A DNA stretch of 64,000 nt from Enhydrobacter aerosaccus (lineage in GTDB: Bacteria; Pseudomonadota; Alphaproteobacteria; Reyranellales; Reyranellaceae), in NCBI RefSeq assembly GCF_900167455.1, contig NZ_FUWJ01000001.1:1488001-1552000 (forward strand), given 5' to 3'. The position numbers were made by a program, and so were the translations under genes. A model generated the notes under the pieces. It did no database searches. It worked only from the letters and a program-made list of their open reading frames with translations, and was not told the origin of the DNA. Shown piece after piece: positions 8,373 through 16,019 of the stretch (position 1 is its first letter; each line of letters begins with the position of its first letter).

Positions 8373-10619
8373 CTATTTTTGCTCGAAGCGCCACACGCCA
8401 TCCCAGCCGACCAACGGGCCCGCGTCGCTGAGCTGGCCGCACCGCGAGATGAAGGCGATACACGGACCGTCGCCTTCCTTGAGGGCCAGGGCGCTCTCGA
8501 AGTCCCGCTTGGCGTCGGCGAAACGACCGGCGATATAGGCGTCCCGTGCCACGCGCCATTTCTCCAGGAATGGTGCGAATCGCTTTGCTTGGCCGATGTC
8601 GGCCACCAGCTCGTGGATGTCCAAGACCTCGGTCGTGCCGGCCGCAACGATGCGGTCGACCGGCCGCCATACAAACTGTGTCGCTGCTGCCGTGGCGACA
8701 TCGCCGCTGGCCAGGATCTCGGTCCCGTACGCCTTGTTCAGGTTTTCCAGACGAGAGGCCTGATTGGCAACGGCGCCGACCAACGTGTAGTTGATGCGCT
8801 GGCGTGCCCCGACATTGCCCACCACTGCCTGCCCCGTGTGCAGGCCGACCCGAGTATTGAACGGCGGTCGACCGAGCTTTCGCCATTTCTGGGCCAGTCT
8901 GCGGCTCGAACGCGCCACCTCAAGGGCGGCCGCGCAGGCATGGACAACGTGATCCGAATCCGGTTGAGGCGCATTCCAGAAGGCCATCACGCCATCGCCG
9001 ATGTACTTGTCGATCATGCCATGATTGGCGGCTATAGCCCCTCCCAACGTGTCGAAATAGCGTGACAGCCGGCTGGTCAGCAGTTCCGGCTCGATGCTCT
9101 CGCTGATTCGCGAGAAGCCTTCGATATCCGTGAACATGACGGTCAGTTGCCGGCGCGTGCCGCCCAGCCCGGTGCTGCCGGGCGAGCGCATGATCTCCCC
9201 GACCAGCTGCTTCGACACGTAGAGTCCGAACACCTCGAGGCCCGACCGCATACGCTCCACGGCTTGCGACAACCGGGAGATCTCGGTGATGCGGCTTTCG
9301 ACCGGGATACGATCTGAGAAATCCAGCTCCCTGATGCGTTCCGTCTTTGCCGCGAGCCGGGCCATCGAACGCGCCAGGAAAAGCGATACGCCCAGCACGG
9401 CCACGATGGCGACAATGACTGTGACGGCCGCGGCGATTGCCGCCCGGACGAGGAGGATACGCGATGCGGCGGAGAGTTCGGCCAACGGCACTGCCGCCGC
9501 GACCATCATCGATTTGCCGTAGACCGGCGACGCAGCCTGGACGATGAAGCGGTAATCGTGGCCGTTCATCTCAAGCGTACGTTCGGCCCGATAGTGATCT
9601 CCTGTGGCCTGCTGCGCCATCGTCCTGAGGACTTGCCGCACGTCCCCGTCATTGGAAAGACATCCGGGGCTTTCGGGCTGACAAGGCGTCGACTCGATCA
9701 CGAGATCGGCCACGTCGGTCGCCAGGCCTATGATCGAATTCGGCGTGATCTTGTATTCGTTCAGGAGCTGAGAGAGCGTGCCCAGGTTGAAGTCGAAGCC
9801 AATGACTCCGCCGCCGTCGATGGGAACGCCCGCCGACACCCCTAAACCACCGGCAGACCAGGCGAAGCGATAAGGATCGGTTAGCGCGGCGCCCTGGCGC
9901 CGCATGGCCTCGATGTACCAGGGTCTTTGCCGTGGATCGAAATCCGTGGGGCGCGTCTGGACTCCATCGCGTGGCATCTGAACGGCGTCGAACCACCAGC
10001 TTTGTCTTCGATCAGTGCCTTGGCCTTCGACGACGCGAAACAGAAACACCGCATCCTTCGGCGCGCCGAACACCTGTCGTTCCCGATTCGACAGAAAGGA
10101 GACCCGACCGACATAGACGAGGTGGCCATCGGGATAGCCGGCAAAAGCCGCGGCGAGATTGCTGTGTCGTGTAAGCAGCGCCATGAGCGTGCGCCGACGG
10201 ACCTCGTCGCGCGCGCCTCCGGACGACATGCTGAAATCGGACGTTTCCGCCAGCGCCTCGGCCGCCGCAATGTCCACCCGCACGCCGTCGCCGATGAAAT
10301 CCGAGATTGCATTGTACAACGTATTCATGCGCAGATCGACGCTGCGCTGCTCCTGCGCATCGACGGCGCGCCAGCCGAGCCATAGCAAGGTGGACGACAA
10401 GGGCAGCAGGATGAGCGCCATCAGGATCAACATGCTGACGCTGAAGCGCACGGTGAACCGAGGGCGCCGTGCCCGCAGCTTGACATCGGGACCGCCCGAA
10501 CGAGATTGCTCGGGCGCTACGGCTTCCAGCCGCATCTCCGTGGCCGGCTGTTCCGTCTCGGGCGTCGGCCCGCTCGGCGCTGAAGGCCTTGGCAACTCAG
10601 GATTACTCGTCGCTGTCAC
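8373..10619 (-). CDS. Membrane class III adenylate/guanylate cyclase with dCache sensor and HAMP
   Basis: A 748-residue protein. A proline/glutamate-rich cytosolic tail (1-50) leads to a first membrane helix (about 57-83), a periplasmic dCache-type sensor (about 85-380, with the RQRPWY signature at 231-236), a second helix (about 387-416), HAMP (about 417-470) and a class III cyclase domain (about 488-690). Metal-binding D498 and D542, Lys538 (purine), Thr612, Asn619 and Arg623 are all present, as in class IIIb adenylate cyclases, so it should be active and probably makes cAMP. A C-terminal TPR-like tail follows. Start codon is GTG with a weak ribosome site. It senses an unknown extracellular ligand. 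Confidence 0.93.
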   Translation of the reverse strand: MTATSNPELPRPSAPSGPTPETEQPATEMRLEAVAPEQSRSGGPDVKLRARRPRFTVRFSVSMLILMALILLPLSSTLLWLGWRAVDAQEQRSVDLRMNTLYNAISDFIGDGVRVDIAAAEALAETSDFSMSSGGARDEVRRRTLMALLTRHSNLAAAFAGYPDGHLVYVGRVSFLSNRERQVFGAPKDAVFLFRVVEGQGTDRRQSWWFDAVQMPRDGVQTRPTDFDPRQRPWYIEAMRRQGAALTDPYRFAWSAGGLGVSAGVPIDGGGVIGFDFNLGTLSQLLNEYKITPNSIIGLATDVADLVIESTPCQPESPGCLSNDGDVRQVLRTMAQQATGDHYRAERTLEMNGHDYRFIVQAASPVYGKSMMVAAAVPLAELSAASRILLVRAAIAAAVTVIVAIVAVLGVSLFLARSMARLAAKTERIRELDFSDRIPVESRITEISRLSQAVERMRSGLEVFGLYVSKQLVGEIMRSPGSTGLGGTRRQLTVMFTDIEGFSRISESIEPELLTSRLSRYFDTLGGAIAANHGMIDKYIGDGVMAFWNAPQPDSDHVVHACAAALEVARSSRRLAQKWRKLGRPPFNTRVGLHTGQAVVGNVGARQRINYTLVGAVANQASRLENLNKAYGTEILASGDVATAAATQFVWRPVDRIVAAGTTEVLDIHELVADIGQAKRFAPFLEKWRVARDAYIAGRFADAKRDFESALALKEGDGPCIAFISRCGQLSDAGPLVGWDGVWRFEQK

Positions 10620-10706
10620 TCGGCGGCAGTCTAGCGCGCCGAGCGCGTCTCGCGCAGTGGCGATTTTGCCGGCCAGGTTAGCCCGGTCGGCGACTGGCCA
10701 AATCCG

Positions 10707-11930
10707 TCAGGTGCTTTCCGCGTCCAGCACGTCGCCGAACAATTCCCAGCTTTGCCCTTTGAAGCGCTGCAGTTGAACGGCCTGGATCGGGAAATAGTCG
10801 CTCGGACTGGTGGAGACCGTGATACCAGGCAGGAGCATGGGCACACGGAACTTCTGGAAGCTCGTCGCCTGCTTCATCACATTCACCCGCGTCAGCTCGT
10901 CACCGCACCGGCGCAGCGTCTCGGCCATGAGGTAGGACACCGTGTAACCGTTGACGTTGCCGAGGTCCGCCAGGTGCGCTGTCGGATGGTATTTTGCCAT
11001 CCACGCCTTGAATGCCTTCATATCCGGGTGATCGGCCCAGTTGGGATCTGTTGGATCCATCAGATAGGCCGCGGTGATGATGCCCTGAACATTGTCGAAT
11101 CCGGCCGGCTTCATGACCGTTCCCACGCTCGCGGCGACATTGTTGACGTACTGGACCGGCTTCCAGTTGAGATCCGCTACCTTGCGCATCGCTTGGGCGG
11201 CAAACTTCGGCGTCGCGATATTGAAGAACACGTTGGCGTCGGCCGCTTTCAGCTGGATGATCTGCGAATCGACCGTCGGTTCATTGATCTCGTACGTCAC
11301 ATGCTTGACGACCCTGCCGGCCTCCTTGCCGAGCCCTTCCCTGAAACCCTCCCAGTAGTCCTTTCCATAGTCGTCGTTCTGCATCAGCACACCGATGCGA
11401 GGGTCCGTCACCGTCGCAAGAACGTGCTTCGCGTAGATCGAGCCCTCGGTGTGATAATCCGGCTGGAATCCCATGGTCCATGGAAAGCGTGCCGGATCAC
11501 CCCACTTGGAAGCTCCCGTGGCGACGTACAGCTGCGGCACCTTCTTCTGATTCATGTATTTGTGGATGGCAGTGTTCGTGGCGGTGCCGAGGGTGTTGTG
11601 GGTACACAGGACCTTCTCCTGCTCAACTAGCTGGCGGATGCATTCCACTGTCTTGGGCGGAGAGTAGCCGTCGTCCAAGGTAATGAACTTGATCTTCCGG
11701 CCGTTGATACCGCCGGTGTCGTTGATCATGTCCCAATAGGCCACGATCGCCTTGCCGTTGACGCCATAGGCGGAGGCGGGCCCGCTATATGGACAGGTGT
11801 GTCCGAGCTTGATCTCGGTGTCCGATGCCCCGTCGTCGTATTTCTTTCCCGCGCGCGAGACCTTCGTGGCGCCGATGACAGCCGCCGCCGACGCGGCGCC
11901 CACGAATGTGCGTCGATAGATGTTGCCCAT
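10707..11930 (-). CDS. ABC transporter substrate-binding protein, type 1 fold, Tat-exported
   Basis: A 407-residue LivJ-like binding protein. The N-terminus contains a twin-arginine motif (YRRTFVG, residues 5-11) before an alanine-rich core, so export by Tat rather than Sec is likely. The mature protein opens with TEIKLGHTCPYSGPASAYG, typical of Peripla_BP_6 proteins binding branched amino acids, amides or aromatic acids. GGGAGG precedes the ATG by four bases. No permease or ATPase gene is next to it; the cyclase gene follows 87 bases downstream on the same strand. Confidence 0.9.
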   Translation of the reverse strand: MGNIYRRTFVGAASAAAVIGATKVSRAGKKYDDGASDTEIKLGHTCPYSGPASAYGVNGKAIVAYWDMINDTGGINGRKIKFITLDDGYSPPKTVECIRQLVEQEKVLCTHNTLGTATNTAIHKYMNQKKVPQLYVATGASKWGDPARFPWTMGFQPDYHTEGSIYAKHVLATVTDPRIGVLMQNDDYGKDYWEGFREGLGKEAGRVVKHVTYEINEPTVDSQIIQLKAADANVFFNIATPKFAAQAMRKVADLNWKPVQYVNNVAASVGTVMKPAGFDNVQGIITAAYLMDPTDPNWADHPDMKAFKAWMAKYHPTAHLADLGNVNGYTVSYLMAETLRRCGDELTRVNVMKQATSFQKFRVPMLLPGITVSTSPSDYFPIQAVQLQRFKGQSWELFGDVLDAEST

Positions 11931-12085
11931 TGTTCCTCCCTGTCAGGAACTCTGTCGGTTCCTATGAAATGAGCGTACACCCCGGCATCGCAAAGAAACA
12001 GGCGCATGACAGAGCTTGTGCAATTCCGGCGAACGCCGTTCTTCGCGACACAACCCCTGCATATTTCCACATAAAACTCGTGGGC

Positions 12086-12101
12086 TTTGATCTAGATCAA
12101 A
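12086..12101. promoter_or_regulatory. FNR/FixK-type anaerobox
   Basis: TTTGATCTAGATCAAA is a perfect 16-base palindrome containing the FNR/FixK/Anr consensus TTGAT-N4-ATCAA. Its centre is 45 bases before ATG 12139 and 163 bases before the divergent solute-binding protein start. With the usual class II spacing (-41.5) transcription would start near 12135, just ahead of the first mini-protein gene. Known family consensus; regulation here is inferred. Confidence 0.7.
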
Positions 12102-12138
12102 CTGTCGCCACCTCTTGGGAGTTCTAGTTGCGACAGAT

Positions 12139-12324
12139 ATGCGTAACTTCCTCTATCGTTGCCCCATCGTCGGCCTCAACGTTCAAGGCTCCATCAAGCG
12201 GGACAAGCCCCCTGACGTCGGCAAGGACCATCACATCGTGAATTGCCTGGCCTGTGGCGGCATTCACATCGTGAATCCCTCGAACGGCAAACTCCTCCGC
12301 GACGAATCCGGACCGCAAAGCTGA
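12139..12324 (+). CDS. Small Cys-rich (CCCH) protein, paralogue 1
   Basis: A 61-residue protein of unknown function. It shares with the next gene the pattern RCP(I/V)-x5-VQG ... C-x2-C-G-x2-H-I-V-N-P-x2-G-K-L-L. Cys8, Cys36, Cys39 and His43 are the candidate zinc ligands; only one Cys stands in the first half, so this is not a standard four-Cys zinc ribbon. ATG 12139 is chosen by alignment with paralogue 2; an upstream ATG at 12115 would add eight residues. No Shine-Dalgarno is evident. A perfect FNR/FixK-type palindrome lies just upstream, suggesting oxygen-responsive expression (inference). Confidence 0.7.
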   Translation: MRNFLYRCPIVGLNVQGSIKRDKPPDVGKDHHIVNCLACGGIHIVNPSNGKLLRDESGPQS

Positions 12325-12382
12325 GTGCTTCGCCTGACCTGGATCAACGTGTTGCGTTCCGGATCAGGGCATAAGCGTCTTC

Positions 12383-12580
12383 ATGAAGACATTCGTCTTC
12401 CGTTGCCCCGTCACGAAGCAGCAGGTTCAGGGACAAACTGAATCTGACCCGAACAGTGCTACGACGAAGGTTGGCGAAGCATCCTATCGGGCCATTCCCT
12501 GTCCCGCTTGCGGCCAAGTCCATATCGTCAATCCCGTGACGGGCAAGCTTCTGAGTGAAGAGCGGCCACGAAAGGCCTAG
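12383..12580 (+). CDS. Small Cys-rich (CCCH) protein, paralogue 2
   Basis: A 65-residue paralogue of the preceding gene, with the same FxxRCPV-x5-VQG and CPACGQVHIVNPVTGKLL segments; the middle section is a few residues longer. Cys8, Cys40, Cys43 and His47 are the likely metal ligands. It begins 58 bases behind paralogue 1 and could be on the same transcript. It ends 7 bases from the convergent monooxygenase gene. No domain name can be assigned; a zinc-binding regulatory or protein-interaction role is a guess. Confidence 0.7.
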   Translation: MKTFVFRCPVTKQQVQGQTESDPNSATTKVGEASYRAIPCPACGQVHIVNPVTGKLLSEERPRKA

Positions 12581-12587
12581 TTGCACA

Positions 12588-13526
12588 TCATCTGCCTTCG
12601 AGGAGCGGCCGAGCCCGCGCGATGGCCTCCATCTGTCCTTCAGGGTCGCCGGCAAACCGCAGGACGAGGTGGGTCGCACCAGCTGCAACATACTCCTTGA
12701 TCCAGGCGACCGCACCATCGACCGGCCCGGCGAAACATCTCTGCCTCTTGCGTGTCACATCGGAGCGAACCCCATAATAGCCCTGGAGATACCGATCGAT
12801 CCGCTCTTCGGCGCGTGACGCATCGTCATCGATCGCCAAGGTGAGATACATGGCAGCGGCAAGGTTGGCGGGATCTCGGCCGGCCTTTGTTGCAGCGGCC
12901 GTCACGTCGGCCCACTGTTCTCGATATTCGGCAGCCGTCGGAGCGTTTGGAAACCAGCCGTCGAACAGCCGCCCTGCTCGCTCCCGCGCCGGCGCCACGG
13001 AGCCTCCAACCCAGATCGGAGGACCACCCGGTCGATGCGGCGTCGGCGCCAAAGTGGCCTGAGCCATGTGCCAGCGCCCCTGCCAGTCCACTGGTTTGCC
13101 CTGCCACAAGGCACGACACAGTGCCATGCCCTCGGTCAGTCTTCCGACACGCTTTTCGAAAGGAACGCCGGCCGCCTCGAACTCCGAGCGGATGTTGGGA
13201 ACATCTGTCCCGATCCCGACGCCGAGGATCAGGCGACCTTCGGCGATCCGATCGAGCGTCGCCACCTGTTGCGCCAACACGACAGGGTTGCGCAGTGCCG
13301 GAAGCAGGACAGCCGTGCCCATCTCGATATGCCGTGTCCGGGCCGCGACGGCCGCCAGCAGGGTCAAAGGATCATGCCGCGGCCGCGCCAGCAGGGAGTC
13401 GCCTACCCAGACGGAGTCGAATCCCAGTGCTTCCGCTCGTTCGGCCAGGGCCAGCAACGAGCCGGTCTCGTGCTGGCCCGACATGATCCGTTCCCGGGTC
13501 GGCAGCAGGTAGCCCAGACGCAGCAT
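12588..13526 (-). CDS. LLM-class (luciferase-like) flavin-dependent oxidoreductase
   Basis: A 312-residue TIM-barrel monooxygenase. The features MLRLGYLLPTRE at the start, FDSVWVGDSLLARPRHDPLTLLAA and GRLILGVGIGTDVPNIRSEFEAAGV match the bacterial luciferase/F420-dependent reductase family, in particular probable F420- or FMN-using members. ATG 13526 is chosen because GAAGGGA lies six bases upstream; the ATG at 13532 is too close to it and longer frames look non-coding. Divergent from the SHS-type transporter at 13682 (155 bases), so import and oxidation of the same compound is a reasonable guess. Confidence 0.9.
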   Translation of the reverse strand: MLRLGYLLPTRERIMSGQHETGSLLALAERAEALGFDSVWVGDSLLARPRHDPLTLLAAVAARTRHIEMGTAVLLPALRNPVVLAQQVATLDRIAEGRLILGVGIGTDVPNIRSEFEAAGVPFEKRVGRLTEGMALCRALWQGKPVDWQGRWHMAQATLAPTPHRPGGPPIWVGGSVAPARERAGRLFDGWFPNAPTAAEYREQWADVTAAATKAGRDPANLAAAMYLTLAIDDDASRAEERIDRYLQGYYGVRSDVTRKRQRCFAGPVDGAVAWIKEYVAAGATHLVLRFAGDPEGQMEAIARARPLLEGR

Positions 13527-13681
13527 CGGCATTCCCTTCGTCAAAGGCAGTTTGCGATTGTTAACCATATTCGATCGAACTGCCGTTGCCACGACCGGCC
13601 AGCCGTCTGACAATCATCCATATCAGCCCAGCGTTCGGAGTCGCTCCGCGTAAACCTACTGACAACAGGGAGGTTTAGCCG

Positions 13682-14977
13682 ATGTCCGCGTCTGTCGCTT
13701 CCAATCCTGCATCGCCTGCGATCCCATGGTGGAAGGAACCAACCAAGGACCAATGGATCGCCTACATCGCCGCCTGGCTTGGTTGGACGCTCGATGCGTT
13801 CGACTTCACCATCTTCCTGCTGATCATGCTGCCGATCAGCCAGGAGTTCGGCGTTCCCCTGGCGGCCGTTGCCGCCGTCTTCACCATCACCCTCTGGCTG
13901 CGTCTCGCAGGGGCAACCGCCGCCGGCTGGATGGCCGATCGCATGGGCCGCAAGGCGCCATTGATGATCTCCATCCTCTGGTATTCGATCTGCAACTTCA
14001 TTGCCGGCTTCTCGCCCAGCTTCGCGTTCCTGTTCTTCTTCAGAGCGTTGCTGGGTATCGGCATGGGGGCCGAGTGGCCCGCCGGCGCCGCCCTCGCCAT
14101 GGAGTCCTGGCCCACCCGCTCCCGTGGATTCATGAGCGGTATCCTGCAGGGGTCGTGGGGACTGGGCTTCGCCCTGTCTGCGGCAGCCTATGGCCTGCTC
14201 TACGACCATATCGGTTGGCGCGGCCTGCTCTGGCTCGGCATCCTGCCGGCCCTGGCTGTGGTCTGGATACGCTTCTACGTCAAAGAGCCGCCAGTCTGGG
14301 CCGAGAACAAGCGCCTTCAGGCGGAGAAGAACGCCGAGGTCAGACTGCCGCTATTCGCCATCTTCAAGCGCAAGTATCTCTTCAACACGCTGACCGCCTG
14401 CCTTTGGATGGGATCCGCGTTTTGCGTCTACTATTCCATCTACGCGCTGTTCTCGACCTATCTGCAAAAGGAACTGAAATGGACCCCGGGAATGGTCGCG
14501 GCGCCGATCTTCTGGGCAAATGTCGTCGTCCTGCTGGGCAGCGCCGTCTGGGGCAGTGTCGCCGACAAATGGGGGCGACGTGCCGCCATCATCGTGCCCG
14601 CCCTGCTCGCGATCCTGGTGACGCCGATCTACCTTCTCAGTCACGATCCCCTGATCATTATGCTGGGCTTCATCCTGCAGGGCGTGGTCGGCGGATCGAT
14701 CTACGGACAGAATCCCAGTTACCTGTGCGAGCGCTTCCCGACCGAGGTGCGGGCGACCGCGTCCGGCTTCGTCTATCATCAGGGCGCCATCTGGGGTGGA
14801 TTGACGGCGCCCATCCTTACTTACTTCGCGATCGACATGAATATGGGCTTCGCCCTTCCCATGATGGTCAGCACGATGGGATTCCTGGCGGTCGTGGCAC
14901 TTGCCGTCCTGATGGGACCGGAAACCAAGGGTCAGCAGCTTACAGCCAGCCTGATGGTTCATAGCGCAGCCGATTAG
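13682..14977 (+). CDS. MFS transporter, sialate:H+ symporter (SHS) type
   Basis: A 431-residue twelve-helix carrier. The first helix reads AWLGWTLDAFDFTIFLLIM and is followed by GWMADRMGRKAPLM and FRALLGIGMGAEWPAGAALA, which are typical of the SHS group (NanT, yeast Jen1 lactate permease). These proteins bring in monocarboxylates or sialic acid with protons. GGGAGG stands upstream of the ATG. Divergent from the luciferase-like monooxygenase; converges with a small lipoprotein gene 11 bases beyond its stop. Substrate not determinable. Confidence 0.9.
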   Translation: MSASVASNPASPAIPWWKEPTKDQWIAYIAAWLGWTLDAFDFTIFLLIMLPISQEFGVPLAAVAAVFTITLWLRLAGATAAGWMADRMGRKAPLMISILWYSICNFIAGFSPSFAFLFFFRALLGIGMGAEWPAGAALAMESWPTRSRGFMSGILQGSWGLGFALSAAAYGLLYDHIGWRGLLWLGILPALAVVWIRFYVKEPPVWAENKRLQAEKNAEVRLPLFAIFKRKYLFNTLTACLWMGSAFCVYYSIYALFSTYLQKELKWTPGMVAAPIFWANVVVLLGSAVWGSVADKWGRRAAIIVPALLAILVTPIYLLSHDPLIIMLGFILQGVVGGSIYGQNPSYLCERFPTEVRATASGFVYHQGAIWGGLTAPILTYFAIDMNMGFALPMMVSTMGFLAVVALAVLMGPETKGQQLTASLMVHSAAD

Positions 14978-14988
14978 GCTGCGCTGGT

Positions 14989-15333
14989 CTATGCGCCGCA
15001 GTGGAAGCGCGTATAGAGGTTCACCTTATCCTCGAGGCGATCCTCAAGAACCTTGTAGGCCTGCCCGCGGCAGGTCCGCGCCATGTATCGCCGCGCCACA
15101 TTCCAGTCCCGGGTATATTCGCGCTCGGGATCGGGGTAGATGACCAGGGTCGCCCGCACGATCAGCATTCGATATTCATTCTCGATATCTGTGGGGGCGA
15201 TCCTCACCTCGTAAAGCCGCTCATCGACTCGAACGGTCTCGACAGTTGAATTGTTGAGCGTGCCCTTGCTAGCGCAGGCGCCGACACAGAACAGAGCGCC
15301 CCAGATGGCCAAGAAAGACAGAACGCTCTTCAT
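14989..15333 (-). CDS. Small hypothetical lipoprotein
   Basis: A 114-residue protein with a type II signal peptide: a hydrophobic stretch (SVLSFLAIWGALF) ending in the lipobox VGAC, so Cys20 should be lipidated. The mature part is charged, with a repeated pattern of short strands and a final TRFHCGA tail whose Cys could pair with Cys near residue 90. No known domain is recognised. It stands alone, convergent with the SHS transporter and divergent from the TPR gene. Confidence 0.75.
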   Translation of the reverse strand: MKSVLSFLAIWGALFCVGACASKGTLNNSTVETVRVDERLYEVRIAPTDIENEYRMLIVRATLVIYPDPEREYTRDWNVARRYMARTCRGQAYKVLEDRLEDKVNLYTRFHCGA

Positions 15334-15542
15334 CGATTTGGATCTCCGTATTTTGCTTTTCGATATCTTACGGAATTTGCAGTGATTTTCCGAAAAATGA
15401 CTGATCTGTCAGATAATGGGACAACCTTGCGGGTTATTTACAAATAACTTGCGCGCACGTTGCGTTAAAGGACCAACCGGAATACTAAATACAGGGTAGC
15501 GCGGCGTTGAACTCTCAGGGCCAGCCTCGGATGGGAACGCTC

Positions 15543-16019
15543 ATGCCAAGTTCTTGGCTTTCTTTGCGATTGGTCGCGATGTCGCTCCCCCTCGTTTCAG
15601 GGATGGCGATAACGACTCAGGCCGCGCCCAGTTCGACGCAAAGCCAACCGCAGGGCCTGGCATTACCGGCGCGTCCGCCGGCACCGGCGCCCGCTCCCGC
15701 CCCGGCGCTCCGCCAGGCCTATGACGCCGCGTTTCAGGAAACCCTGCTCAAGCCGGCCGATGCCGAGGTGCTGACCAGATTTGCAAAGCTCGCCGTACAA
15801 CTGGGAGACATCGAGGGCGCGATCTCGGCTCTCGAACGCCTGCTTCTGGTCGAGGGCGATCTTCCCGATGTGAAGCTCGAGCTTGGCGTCTTGTACTTCA
15901 GATTGGGCTCCACGGAGGCGGCGCGAACCTACCTCCAGGCAGCGCGGTCATCATCGCAAGCGTCGAATGAGGTCAAGGACCGCGCCGACGCCTTCCTCAA
16001 AGCCATGGCAAGCCGGTGA
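15543..16019 (+). CDS. Secreted TPR-repeat protein
   Basis: A 158-residue protein with a signal-peptide-like N-terminus, a proline/alanine linker (RPPAPAPAPAPAL) and about two tetratricopeptide units (LGDIEGAISALERLL, VKLELGVLYFRLGSTEAARTYLQAA). ATG 15543 is picked because GGGA lies six bases upstream; a TTG at 15507 and an ATG at 15531 are alternatives in the same frame. Its stop overlaps the GTG start of the FecR-domain gene (GTGA), so the two are translationally coupled and probably act together in the periplasm or envelope (inference). Confidence 0.85.
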   Translation: MPSSWLSLRLVAMSLPLVSGMAITTQAAPSSTQSQPQGLALPARPPAPAPAPAPALRQAYDAAFQETLLKPADAEVLTRFAKLAVQLGDIEGAISALERLLLVEGDLPDVKLELGVLYFRLGSTEAARTYLQAARSSSQASNEVKDRADAFLKAMASR

